In this document: positions 22,620 through 33,086 of the stretch, one piece after another
Numbering within the stretch: the stretch's first letter is position 1
Layout of the letters: every line of letters begins with the position of its first letter
Program-made: the position numbers and the translations under genes
NCBI GenBank assembly: GCA_048772705.1
Contig: JBLWGC010000092.1
Location: 124,001 to 188,000 of the forward strand
Length of the DNA: 64,000 nucleotides
Source: Leidyana gryllorum EB-2025a
Taxonomy: Eukaryota; Apicomplexa
Reading direction: 5' to 3'
The notes under the pieces: generated by a model
Databases searched by the model: none
What the model saw: only the letters and a program-made list of their open reading frames with translations
What the model was told of the DNA's origin: nothing

Positions 22620-22840
22620 CACCACCAGTCTCTGCTTCCATACAGAAGCTCCGTCCCTGGCTGGAAGCCCTCAGCTCACCCAATGTAAAAAGACTCGTAC
22701 GTACAGTGCGTGAGGAAGGAACTGGACGACTGTGTGAACAACCCACCGGCTTCCTGGAGCTCGAGGGTAAACTAATCTCACCGCCTCCGACGCGCCCCGC
22801 TACAAAGAACACCATATACACCTTCTGGTCTCATCTCAAA

Positions 22841-23681
22841 ATGCCAGCTGATAGCGCCTTCCTCCTCTCGGACCTCACCATACTCGCTGAATAGTAAGAC
22901 TGTGATGATGGATGGGGGAGAGAGAGTCAACGGCCCGCTTCAGTGCGATCCTAAGCGACTGGTTAGTCGACCACGTTGTGGTCCTCCCTACAGACTCGCA
23001 TGAAGGTACGTCTGTCTTATTTCCCCCGACCCATAGCGACCTGTAACAGATTGGGTGGGATTGGTGCTGCCGACAGAAGGCCGATTTGTCGGAAGGGCGC
23101 TCCGATTCACCGTCAACTTCCCCCCGAACTATCCCAATTCGTCTCCCGCGGTATATTTTGAACCACCCATTGAGCACCCGCTGGTAAAGTCTGAGGATGG
23201 AGAGCTGAACCTAAGTGTAAGCGACACTGTCACCCAAAGTTGTTATTAATTGAACACACTGATCTGATGACAGGGCCACATTGCCAAATGGGATCCCCAG
23301 AAACACTGTATAGTTCAGGTGCTATCCTTCCTGCGCCGTATATTCTTTGACTCTTCACTGATTCCGCCTGGCCATCCAGGCTTTGATCTGCACAAAGTCC
23401 CCTCCGGTGACGACGGGGGTGTGGGAAAAGGGGCTGATGATGACGACCTCATCATTCCGGCGGACCCGATGCAACTCGAGGCGCCCCCGGCTTGGATAGA
23501 AGAAGCCGTCCAACAAGCTCAACTCGATGTCAAGGAGAAGGGGGGAGAGACTGGACGGGCTCTGTGGTGTCGGAGTGCCGGCTACCGCAGCCTCGAAGCC
23601 GCTGGCATGGAAGAAGCGGTTGACGATCTATTCACAAAGTTCAGTCAGTACTATACTCCACGTCCCGAGGGTAGTGGGTAA
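22841..23681 (+). CDS. E2-variant protein, AKTIP/FTS-like
   Basis: Catalytically inactive E2 fold; AKTIP (Fused Toes) works with Hook proteins in dynein-linked vesicle transport. Exons 22841-22893, 22944-23005, 23050-23216 and 23274-23681 (229 aa). It matches the family order: FLLSDLTILAEYAIL, DWVGLVLPTEGRFVGRALRF, TVNFPPNYPNSSPAVYFEPP, IEHPLVKSEDGELNLS, then AKWDPQKHCIVQVLSFLRRI. There is no cysteine at the E2 active-site position before the last helices. The C-terminal part is acidic and unrelated. The frame is open upstream to 22526, so an earlier start overlapping the UBE2J tail is possible; the first ATG outside that gene was used. Confidence 0.75.
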
Positions 23682-23962
23682 CAGACGAAAGTATCTGTCA
23701 GTAAATAATGAAATCCTGAGCAAGTCAACCTCTCAATCTATTAGGAAAGTCCGTTGAATTGGGTTTTAGTGCCGCCGCTCTCTTGTCGGTCAGACGCTGA
23801 AAATTGTTCAATCCCCTTCTGTAGTGGAGCTACGCACGGCCGGCTGTGTCGTCGTCGTCGTCGTCTCGAGCTCGAACTCGAGCCAGTCACCTCCGCCAGT
23901 TGCAATACACAAAGTCTGCTCGCCCAATGCCTTACTTTACTGTCGGTTTGTCCTCTCGCCGG

Positions 23963-26900
23963 TTAGGTCGCTGTGCAGGCGCATCGAGTCCCAGCGTCCT
24001 GTTGTCGAACAATGTCCATCAACTTGGTTGTGAGTGACGTACCACTGCTCGGAGGCCTGTCGTCCTCTTTGGCCCGCCCCACCGGCTTCTGTTTGGGCGG
24101 CTGTGGCGTAACATCATTGTAACCTCGACTGGGAGAGGTGGCTCCTGTTGCCCTCGTGTACGTGTGCCGAGTCAGGCGAGGCCGCGTCATCTGTGGAGGG
24201 GGAACTACATTGGGAGAGAGCGAACGCGTTCGGTTGGTTGCGGGGGTCTGAGCCTCTGAGTAGCCCGAGAGGCGACTCGTGGGGTCCAAGCTGCGTTCGG
24301 AGGTGTCCCCGTTTGACCTGAAGGCGGCAGACGACCCCAAGCGCGGAATCGCGCCGGCTGATGGGGCATCTTCCAGGGTGGGAGATAACCCGCGGGCGGC
24401 GAGGTTCTCGTGATTGGCGGCGGCTCTGCTCCGGAGGCTCTCGGAGCACATCGTTGCATTGGTTTGCTGAGAAAGGCATAGTCAGGGATGGCACTGATTT
24501 CGGATGAGGGACACGCAACATCTGATGATGATCCACACAAAGTGTCGGCGCCGCGTGACCATTCTCGCCACAACGTGAACTGACTGACTGATCAAACCGC
24601 CTCGCGAGGAGTCTCCTCGCAGTCTGTGTTGGCTGTGTAAAGTCAGCTCCTTCTCATCAAATGCGTTGTATTACGTGTGTGTGTGTGTGTGTGTGTGTGT
24701 GTCTAGTCTGGAGGACCCGGAGAATAAATAGGCTGAGGCTCTCGCGGGGGGGAGCGAGCATCAGTCAGAGTCGCCAGCCAGGGCTTCTGCCCACTCAGTC
24801 AGTCGTTCAGTGAATTAATTTCAATGTTCAGTGACAATGTGTTCGTATATATATAGAGACAGACGTGGTATGTATATGCGTATGTATATACGTAAGCGAG
24901 CGAGCGAGCGTATAGGTCAACGGGTGCCCGCCATGAGATGCTCAAGAAGATCGAAGGATTCGGATGAGGAGAGGGGAAAGAGGGGTGGCAGCGTTTCGGC
25001 ACTTACGGGGAAGCTTGGAGAGTCGGAGTATCTTTGGACAAGAGAGGTGCGGGCGATCTGTGGCCGTCTGGTGTTGAGCGTTTCGGCGGTGGCTGTGGTT
25101 GAGTATTTGAGGTAACTGTTCGCGCGGAGGAGGCGACAGGGCCCGAGGGAGAGGCGGATTGAGTTGTTCTCCGTGTCCGATCGGTAAAACGGCTGGAGGG
25201 TACGTCGTTCCGGGGTCGTAGCGTGGGGCGACTGGGCGGTGCGGGTGTGTGATTTCGCTCGGAGGTGCGTGGAAATCTGCGCTGGAGTGCATTGGGCTTA
25301 AAACAGGGCGTACATACCGATTGGTCTCCAGACTGAGATCCTTGGGCCACGAAGGGGGGTGGCGGTAGCGGGACCGACATCTGCTGGAGGGGTCCGGATA
25401 AGAGGAGAGACTCTTCGAGACTGCTGGCGGACTCCATGAGACTGTTACCAAACTGAGCGCTACGATTGGCGAAATCAAACGGCCGATCGCTCTGCGTGGG
25501 GTCCATGTGTGGCGGCGTGAAAGTCGGAGACATCACCACACGGTGGCTTAATCTCTCAATACTTGATCGCGAGGGCGTGGCAATTTTGGGTGTAGCAATA
25601 CCGTACGCAGGATACTCGTCATTGCGTTTACCCATTCCCATCATAGCGGGGGCAGCGAGTGTCAATGTGTCAGGAGTACTGGGAGGAGCGGGTGGAAGGA
25701 GACCGGAAGAAGTGAGGGAAACCTTCTGATTAGAGGACCCTTTGACCTTCTTGGGACTTGACCTTGATCGGCTGAGCTGTTCTAAGGCGGCAATCATATT
25801 TCTCTCAATTTGCAGACGTTGCAATTCACGTTCCTAAAGGTGGAAGTGTGGAGGGGTCGAAGTGTGGAGGGGTCGAAGGGTGGAACGGTGCAAGGCGGCG
25901 GCAATTGGCATCGAAACCGATTAGCTCAAAACTGCCGGAGACCTACTTTGGTTGCTTCACGGAAGTTAATGCGCTCTGCCGTCGAAGGGATGAGCTTAAC
26001 GGCTCGAGTTCGTTCATTCTTGTCGCCACTCATATAGACGTGTACTTCCCTCTGCTGTTGTAACACTGTTTCGGTCTCGGGTTCTCCGGGAGTGGTCGTC
26101 CGCTCGGTTTCAAGTGTCTCTTGTTCTTCGACCATTAGCATCTTCATATTGGCAGACTGATCACTCCCTGCAGACCTTCGCCGAGTTGTCTTGATAACGC
26201 GTGTTGTGACCACTGCTCGCTTTCGGCGAGTAACTGTGTATCCTCCTTCAATGAGTGAATTGGTTCTGTCGGGTGATTTGGAATCTGCTCGGACGAGTCT
26301 CCGCGACTCTCTTTTCCGAGCAGGCGGAGCCGCTTCACCAGCTCCGATGGCATGACACAACGGTTTGCCCAGACTATACCTTCGCCAGTAATCGTGAAGA
26401 TGCCGATACTGCGGAAACGAGTCTTCGTCAAACTCCTCCAATACTTCCCGAAACCCATTCCGTACGAGCGGTAAGGCCAGTATCTGAGATACTGAGGGTC
26501 GATTCTGAGGATTCACAGACAACATAAGGCACGTCAGATCCAGAAAGACCAGCGCTTTCGACTCGACACCATGACTGCTGGAGTTGACGGAGTGACTCGG
26601 TACTCTGAACATCTTCCGCCACCGCGACTTGTATCGCTCGCGATCATTGTCATACGCCATAATGGACTCGTGAATGCGCTCCAAGTTGTCCTCGTGGAAA
26701 GCATGTTCTAACGTATAGATCTGAAATAGTACACATCCCAATGACCAAATATCAGACTTTTCGTCGTATGGCAAATGCCGATGAATCTCTGGAGCCCTAT
26801 ATTCAGTGAGATTGAGATCAATACCAACTCGCAACGTACATAAAATACGGCGAGCCCACCAAAGTCTTGGCCATCTCGTCCGTTAGTTGCTTGGCAATGC

Positions 26901-27867
26901 CAAAGTCACCCAACTTAACCACACCTTTTGCAGTCAGAAATATGTTGCGGCTTTTGATGTCGCGATGCAGAATACGCTGACCGTGCACATATTTCAGCGC
27001 CAACAGCATCTGTATGAAGATCAGCCAACAATCAATATCAGCAAAGTGTCCTGATCGACTCTTAAAGACGTCCGCCGCAAATCGAGGTGTGTCTCGGAGG
27101 GGTTCGTTGCTTCGCGCATTGTGCGGACTGTCCACTTGACCGTCTCGTAGCTGCGGAGTCTAAAGCAATGATCAACAAGATTAATCACAGTGTCTCGCAA
27201 ACGATCAAAACGCGCGCGGACACACACACGCACTTACAGTCCGGTTGGCTAATCGCGGGTGTCTTCTGTGTATTTCTGAGTTCAAATCCCCCCCTTCGGC
27301 GTACTCCATGACAATGTGAACGACCGTTTCCGTGAAGAATGCCCGGGTGGTCCCGGGAGAGTTGTGAGCACCAATGTGAGTAGTATTACGTCGCTCTGTA
27401 ACATAGTGGTCGTAGTATTTGACGATGTTGGGATGATCGACATCTTGGAGGAAGCGACACTCGTTGAAGGCTGACCTTTAAAGATGTGAAAGAGCACAAG
27501 TTCAACTTGAGCAGCTCTCACCGCATCTTGGGAGTCATAACATCCTCAACTCTTCCGCGATCCTTTGCAGCTGGAATCGAAAGGGCAAAGATGCGATAGC
27601 TTACGGCTGCTTACCACCGCGCGATTGAGATGTCGTTTGCACCTGTTTGATAACAACCAAACCGCCGAGTTTCAAGTCCTCAGCCAAGTAGCAGACCCCG
27701 CATGACCCCCGGCCTATTTGTTGCCCGAGACGATATCGTTTGCTCTCTTGTTCGATATCTTCTGGGAGATCTGTAGACGTCACCCATCGATCCTTCTTTG
27801 AGAGTTCTGTCCCTCCCCCGCCGCCAGGCGAGCTTCGGAGGGGAGTTGCGTTTCCTGGGACTAACAT
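23963..27867 (-). CDS. NEK-type protein kinase with long disordered C-terminus
   Basis: Ser/Thr kinase of the NIMA-related class (cilia and cell-cycle roles in the family). Eight exons: 27867-27615, 27570-27522, 27475-27238, 27159-26840, 26796-25947, 25833-25318, 25257-25007 and 24425-23963 (979 aa, phases consistent). Seen: glycine loop [44 protein letters not shown], catalytic [22 protein letters not shown] and [11 protein letters not shown]. An insertion between the alphaC-beta4 region and the hinge (about 25 residues, [15 protein letters not shown]) and another after GGDL are unusual. After the kinase comes a basic region, a coiled coil ([20 protein letters not shown]) and a Pro/Ser-rich tail. 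The last exon is separated by a 581 bp repeat-bearing intron and is less certain; it could be a separate gene. Confidence 0.8.
24675..24702. repeat. (GT)n microsatellite
   Basis: About 14 GT dinucleotides in a row, within the long last intron of the NEK-type kinase gene. The same intron also holds a short CGAG repeat near 24896-24911 and TA-rich stretches near 24847-24895. Confidence 0.9.
25845..25885. repeat. Short 16 bp tandem repeat
   Basis: Two full copies and one partial copy of a 16 bp unit (aagtgtggaggggtcg) in the 113 bp intron between NEK exons 5 and 6. Confidence 0.8.
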
Positions 27868-27940
27868 TTATCTCTATTGTTCGTCTCTGCTCTCTTTAAA
27901 GCATGATAGTTGGGCAAAATTCATTCTCAAGTGTATAAAA

Positions 27941-30900
27941 CTAAGACTGTCTTTCACGGGGCAAAGGGACTGCGCCAGCTAAGGGGCGAACACCTTCGGG
28001 CCCTTTCAATGTGGGATTTCGGAAGAACAGCTTGGAATCTTGTGACCTGAAGGTCGACAACTGCGGAGGCACGGGAAGTGCTGGCGAGGTCGGGGGCTTA
28101 GCAGTGGTCGTGCCGTCATCGGTGCTGCTCGGGAAGCCGAAGAGGGGATTCAATGGCACGAAAGACAGGTCGTGCGATTGGGCATACAAATCACCAAGCG
28201 CTTCGGCAACCTCCATCCCCGCCAAACCCAGCAATCTGTCAATGAACTGCTGGTGGATGAGAATGAGGGGCAAATCGTTCCGCTTCCGGCCGAAAGGTTG
28301 CTGCATCGCTATCACCGCCAGAAAGATTCCGTGAAACAGTCCAGCTGTAACTCCTGTAAGCACCAGGGCAAATGACAAACTCGGGGCAAAAGCAGCAATG
28401 CATATTGGGGAGATGACCAGAACGATCAAATCCGACCATCCCAGACTCTGTTGGAGACTGATTGGCAGTCGATTCTCCGCGCATCGCCGAGCCCCAGCAT
28501 AGTTCAAAAGGGCTAAATTCATTTGAGCCCAAATTTGAGCCGCAATAGGAGGAGCAGCACGAATACCGCCATTCAGATGGCGATTCGAAATGGCCACATT
28601 CATCCAATGAAACACGGTGTTCGGCTGGTCATGAGATTGTGCTAACGCCGAGCTCTCTTCCTTAGTCAACCCTCCTGAATAGATCTCTGTTGCTCAAGAC
28701 AGACTCATGATACACCTACCCAGAACCTCTAGAGGAACAGAAGGGGCTCGATCCACCGTGAGGAGATTCTGAATTGCAACTGCGTGGAAGATCGACATCA
28801 CGTGAAGGACTTGAGCGTGAAATGTTGATGATGTTACTCCCTCTTGTACGGAGTCTTGGTCAAAGGACATTATCATTGATGCAACGTGCAACAGGTACTG
28901 CGACATATCAGTGAGCTTGGTTATGCTCTCCCAAAAGCGCGTGTATGCCATGTTGACGGCGAAAGCTAAAATCAGACCGGCAGTCTGCAGCAACAAAAGT
29001 CATTGGAAAATCGACAGGGCAATACACGCGTGTGTCACACAACAATATAACGCGCACACGCCGTATGGACACCACATAGGTCACTATCGCCATTCAGACA
29101 CCGACAGAACGAAGATTGTTACAAGCAATCGCGTTTTACGATATCATGCATCGCCGATTGGCGAGAATTATGTACAGACGATCCGTCCGAGCGCGTTAAC
29201 GAGCTATCACCAGTCAAAGCATTGGGATTTTTCGATGACTTGGTCGCCGTGGCCGTGGAATTGGAAATCCCAAACATGTCTCACGCCTTCGGAAACAGAA
29301 GTATAGCTGGCGGTAGTTTTCGGTCAAGATCTCTTCTTGATATATGGGGCGGTGACTCTTCCGCCTACATGATAGGTGTCTCTGACGGAAAGCGTGTCGA
29401 CGCTAGTAACATGTGTTGGGCCCCCAACACACGTCAGGGTACAAATAACGTCATTGAAGTGTTTGAAGACGAGCGCTACTACTCCAAATGCCCAAAGGAC
29501 AATACGTTTCCAATCTCCACCTCACCTCCTCGACCACGGGCGTGCCAACCAGCACACCGACCAACCACTCGTCGGCCCTCCGTCCCATCACCACGCAGGA
29601 ATCCACGACCGCCACTGAATGTCGCAGCGGGGACGAACAGGAAGGCGATGGACTCGACCCTCAAACGAAGACACATCAGTATGGCTTCCAAATCGCGATA
29701 TATTTCTCGCGATCTGGAGAGCCCGAGAAGATATCCTCTGAAGATGCCCGATTTGCCACCAGAGATAGCTGGACCGTGGTACGCAGCAGTACACAGCAAG
29801 TCATCTTCGAACAACATGACAGGATGGGAACACACAGCGATGGAGATTCCACCCAAGCGCAGGCGTGCTTGCTTTGAGCGACCACCGGCTGCTCCAGAGA
29901 GGGCGAAGGCCTCCGCAGGAGCCGTCAGAACAACGCCGACCGGCCCGACGACCGCCAGCGACAAGCCGCACAGCGGTTTTGCCAACTTGTCGACTTCCGG
30001 TCGGCTGACGGGTGTCCCGCCAGCATCCCCCAAGCCGGAACCCAAGAAGGAGGAGACCAAGAAGGAGCCGGAGTCCGAGATACCGGGGCCCAAGAAAGCG
30101 GAGGCCAGGAGAGCCGAGCCCCAGAGACCCGACCCCAAGGCACCAGAAGCCAAGAAGGAAGAGGTTAAGAAGGATGAGGTCAAGAGGGACCTAAGTCCTA
30201 CTCCCATGGTTTATCGAGCGGTATGGAGCCGGAGTCCCGCGAGGCACGCTGTCGAAACTCCGATTATCTCTCCCACATCCTCAAGGGAGGAGGGAGAAAT
30301 GACAGACTCCGCCAAGTTCCACAATACAAGTACACCTGCCGTTTCGCAATCTCCGGGGGTCGGGTTGAGCGGTCCGCCATCTTCAGGATCTCCGGGGGTC
30401 GGGTTTAGCGGTCCGCCATCTTCGGGATCTCCGGGGGTCGGGTTTGGCGGTCCGCCATCTTCGGGATCTCCGGGGGTCGGGTTTGGCGGTCCGCCAAGTC
30501 TGGATCTGGCTTTGCCCGGGTTAGCCGTATCCCCGCCGAGGCGCCTTCTTCAACCTCAACTGCGAACGCTGAGCTCAATCATTCGTGAGACTCAGCCCGC
30601 TGCGCCGAAACCGCGGGCGCATGCTGCTGCAGGAAGGGCTGCCCCCGTTTCCTCTGTTCGCGAAGTTCGTATCGAGTCGCCCAAACCGGTAAGAACGGTC
30701 ACAAGACGGCCTGGAGACGGAGAGCCACCTATTCCCCGAGATCTCGGGAACTTGTCGTGGGACGCAGCTCGCAAATCAAATCACCGATTCAAACATAGCA
30801 TAGGTCCAATTCTCGTGCGAGCTCCAGTGGTGGGCCAATCCGCACCGGATGCCTTATCGACATCTCCGGGGACCCATAATGAAATATGGCTACTGAGCTC

Positions 30901-31596
30901 CGAAGAGGAGGATGAGCCCCAAGAGTCTGACGGCTCCCATTCAGAAGAGTTTGAGTACATTCCGACTACTGCTGGTTTGGCAGGCTTGAAGCATACATCC
31001 GATTTTGTAGTCATGACTCCCCCCAAGGTGAAGATTCCGAAACGGAGACAACGGTGAGGTCAGCGACTCGCGCATCCGTTGTCACACCGTGGATTCGGGG
31101 ATGTCTCTCATATATTGCACAACAGCCAGCCAGAGAGCGACAGAAGTTGTCGTTTGATCGTCATCAACCACCACGTATACATACATTGACTGGTACACAT
31201 TAGGATAGAACGACGGGGTTCCCACTCGTCATATTGCAGTCGAGTAACGAACGAACGAACGAAGTCACAATCGTAAGCGCAGTAAGGTAAGTTTGGGGAA
31301 GGAGACACACACAGGCACATTATGTGGGGAGAGCAGTGCTGTTCGGATTGTCCACCTACCTGTAGGAAGAAACTGTAGATGGTGGGGTTGAGGATCATAA
31401 ATGTGGGTCTCGCATACTCTATGTACACCCAACAGAGGAACACCGAGGCTGCGATACCCAGGAATGCTCTTGGGTAGATGGTCCCTTGACCACGGAAGAG
31501 CAGGATCCATTGGTCATACCATTTCCGTAAGCGATACTGACTGGAAACTGGTTCATTGATGGTGTCCATAGCTTTTCTCTTAGTATGGTGCTTCAT
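27941..31596 (-). CDS. Bestrophin-related (RFP-TM/UPF0187) channel
   Basis: Predicted anion channel of the bestrophin-like family. Exons 31596-31360, 28984-28720 and 28686-27941 (415 aa). Exon 1 encodes the N-terminal helix pattern (KWYDQWILLFRGQGTIYPRA then GIAASVFLCWVYIEYA). Exon 2 starts with TAGLILAFAVNMAYTRFWES, the counterpart of the family's AFRTNxAYxRWWE motif. Exon 3 has two more hydrophobic hairpins (LIVLVISPICIAAFAPSLSF, ALVLTGVTAGLFHGIFLAVI). Both exon 1-2 ends are phase 0 with good GTAGGT and GCTGCAG sites, and neither exon group has its own missing half nearby. The resulting 2375 bp intron contains a complete plus-strand gene (29276-31057). The Pro-rich C-terminus is unconserved. 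Confidence 0.72.
29276..31057 (+). CDS. Disordered basic/proline-rich protein, nested in the channel-gene intron
   Basis: Single exon of 593 aa from the first ATG (MSHAFGNRSIAGG). No family recognised. The N-terminal 100 residues have mixed composition (SRSLLDIWGGDSSAYMIG), then come basic and Pro-rich stretches, an alternating Glu/Lys-Pro region (PKKEETKKEPESEIPGPKK), four copies of a 13-residue Ser-Pro-Gly-Val-Gly repeat, and an acidic Ser/Glu segment. A terminal KVKIPKRRQR could be a nuclear signal. It lies wholly within the first intron of the bestrophin-related gene on the opposite strand. Confidence 0.65.
   Translation: MSHAFGNRSIAGGSFRSRSLLDIWGGDSSAYMIGVSDGKRVDASNMCWAPNTRQGTNNVIEVFEDERYYSKCPKDNTFPISTSPPRPRACQPAHRPTTRRPSVPSPRRNPRPPLNVAAGTNRKAMDSTLKRRHISMASKSRYISRDLESPRRYPLKMPDLPPEIAGPWYAAVHSKSSSNNMTGWEHTAMEIPPKRRRACFERPPAAPERAKASAGAVRTTPTGPTTASDKPHSGFANLSTSGRLTGVPPASPKPEPKKEETKKEPESEIPGPKKAEARRAEPQRPDPKAPEAKKEEVKKDEVKRDLSPTPMVYRAVWSRSPARHAVETPIISPTSSREEGEMTDSAKFHNTSTPAVSQSPGVGLSGPPSSGSPGVGFSGPPSSGSPGVGFGGPPSSGSPGVGFGGPPSLDLALPGLAVSPPRRLLQPQLRTLSSIIRETQPAAPKPRAHAAAGRAAPVSSVREVRIESPKPVRTVTRRPGDGEPPIPRDLGNLSWDAARKSNHRFKHSIGPILVRAPVVGQSAPDALSTSPGTHNEIWLLSSEEEDEPQESDGSHSEEFEYIPTTAGLAGLKHTSDFVVMTPPKVKIPKRRQR
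30350..30505 (+). repeat. In-frame 39 bp repeat, four copies
   Basis: Four tandem 39 bp units encode the 13-residue motif SPGVGFSGPPSSG with only a few substitutions (L/F, S/G). Near-identity at the DNA level indicates recent expansion inside the nested disordered-protein gene. Confidence 0.9.
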
Positions 31597-31925
31597 CTGA
31601 TCAGTTAGTTGATGAGTTTAGAAAAACAGAGGAGCAATTCGTTTCCTCTTACACCACGCTTCGATTAGATTCACAAACGAGTGCGGCTTCGCCGCCAGCC
31701 CCGAGGCGGCCCTCGCGGCAGCCGCCTTTGGGTAGGAAGACGAGTGTCATTCGAAACCCAAACCCGTTGGGTGATGGCACACCGCTCGCGTCAAGCCGTG
31801 CGTCCCCGCAGACGGCTCGATCGGTGAGTCGAGCGGCCTGGCGCGATGTTTCTCCCCCTCGATCGGATCGCCGATCGGTAGGAGGAATACCCACGACTTT
31901 GACCGACCCCCACAGACGATGGGAG

Positions 31926-33068
31926 ATGGGTCGGCCGGTTACGGTGACGGTGTGGTCCGAATTGGTATTGGCAACGGGCCGGGTTCGGCAAGGCTCGCTA
32001 GGCGGGCGTACTAACCGGCTGGGATCGGTTTCTACAGAGCCGGGAGCGACGTTTCAAAATGCCTCGCCTCGACCTCCACGGGGGGAAGGTAGTTCTATTG
32101 GTCTGTCTACGCCCGAGGTACTGGTTCGTGGGGTCGAGATATCGATGCAGGAAGGTGCTGGGAGGTTCGTTGGCTTCATATTGAAGAGGAAGCCGCGCGG
32201 CAATGCAATGCTACCACAGATCCGTGTTGGAATCCCCGAAAGTTGCTCGGATTTGGCAGTGAGTGAGAGAGCGTGGGCTTATCTGGTCGCCTCTCGAGAC
32301 CGTCAACTGCACGTTGGAGCCATTAATTTGCGTTCGTTGTTCTCGCGGGTGTCCAACTACACTGCTGAGAACATCAAGCGAGTACGACACGAGGCGAAAG
32401 TTCAAGGTTACTGGCCGCGTTGTCGAATTGAAGCGGAAACACACAACGAGTCGGATGTTATCTGGCTTTGTCATTATGAGAAGAGCGCCTCCAAGTCTGA
32501 GACGGGATTGGATGGGCCACGGCGTGGACGCATCCGTCGTGATCTGTGCGTTTCATCTGGCGGTCTGAATTCTCCGCACTTGTGGCGATTCTTCTCGGAG
32601 ACTACGGGGTACAAACACCTCTACTGGTCAATTCGTCGATTTACGCGTCAACTGCAGAAACATTACTTCCATCACGCACCGAGCGAGATGACTCCGCCAC
32701 AGATGATGGTCCACCAGTGTATTGGAGTGGTGGGACCTGAGGCCGACTGGCGAGCCAAACTCGCTCCCCGCAATTTCGAGAAGGCCGCCTTGAGAGCTTC
32801 AATGTCCCTCCAGCACGATCACGATTCTACTCCGAGTCCGGCGTCCACTGCTGCGAGTTCTCCTGCCGCTTTGTCACCAATGGGTCAGCCTCTTCCACCT
32901 TGCTGGACCGATGAAGGTCCCACTTTCGAAAACCCCCCTCCGGCTATAATGTTAAGACGAGCCAAAGAGACTGACAGGGTATATCAAGGAGTTTGGAGTC
33001 CCATTGAGGAAGTATTTGGCACTGACACTAAACTCTCAAAGTCTAACTCGAGTCTCACTACACAGTAG
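31926..33068 (+). CDS. Hypothetical protein preceding PRIM1
   Basis: No family recognised. From the first ATG in frame (MGRPVTVTVWSELVLATGRV) the protein is 380 aa. The frame is open for another 340 bp upstream without an ATG, so the true start may be in an unseen exon. The central part is globular and basic (HLWRFFSETTGYKHLYWSIR, FTRQLQKHYFHH). The ends are Ser/Pro-rich. It ends 18 bp before the PRIM1 start codon and heads a four-gene right-running series with replication and repair genes, but that neighbourhood alone does not define its job. Confidence 0.6.
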   Translation: MGRPVTVTVWSELVLATGRVRQGSLGGRTNRLGSVSTEPGATFQNASPRPPRGEGSSIGLSTPEVLVRGVEISMQEGAGRFVGFILKRKPRGNAMLPQIRVGIPESCSDLAVSERAWAYLVASRDRQLHVGAINLRSLFSRVSNYTAENIKRVRHEAKVQGYWPRCRIEAETHNESDVIWLCHYEKSASKSETGLDGPRRGRIRRDLCVSSGGLNSPHLWRFFSETTGYKHLYWSIRRFTRQLQKHYFHHAPSEMTPPQMMVHQCIGVVGPEADWRAKLAPRNFEKAALRASMSLQHDHDSTPSPASTAASSPAALSPMGQPLPPCWTDEGPTFENPPPAIMLRRAKETDRVYQGVWSPIEEVFGTDTKLSKSNSSLTTQ

Positions 33069-33086
33069 ATAAAAATCATTTTGGTC

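Noticed and set aside
24205-24573. Alternative minus-strand frame (122 codons) as the last NEK exon
   Set aside because: It can be joined in phase but is a Pro/Arg-rich shadow; the frame ending at 23963 is longer, more balanced and also joins in phase.
29479-30207. Minus-strand 242-codon frame inside the nested gene
   Set aside because: It is antisense to a lysine/proline-rich low-complexity region whose complement is naturally stop-poor.
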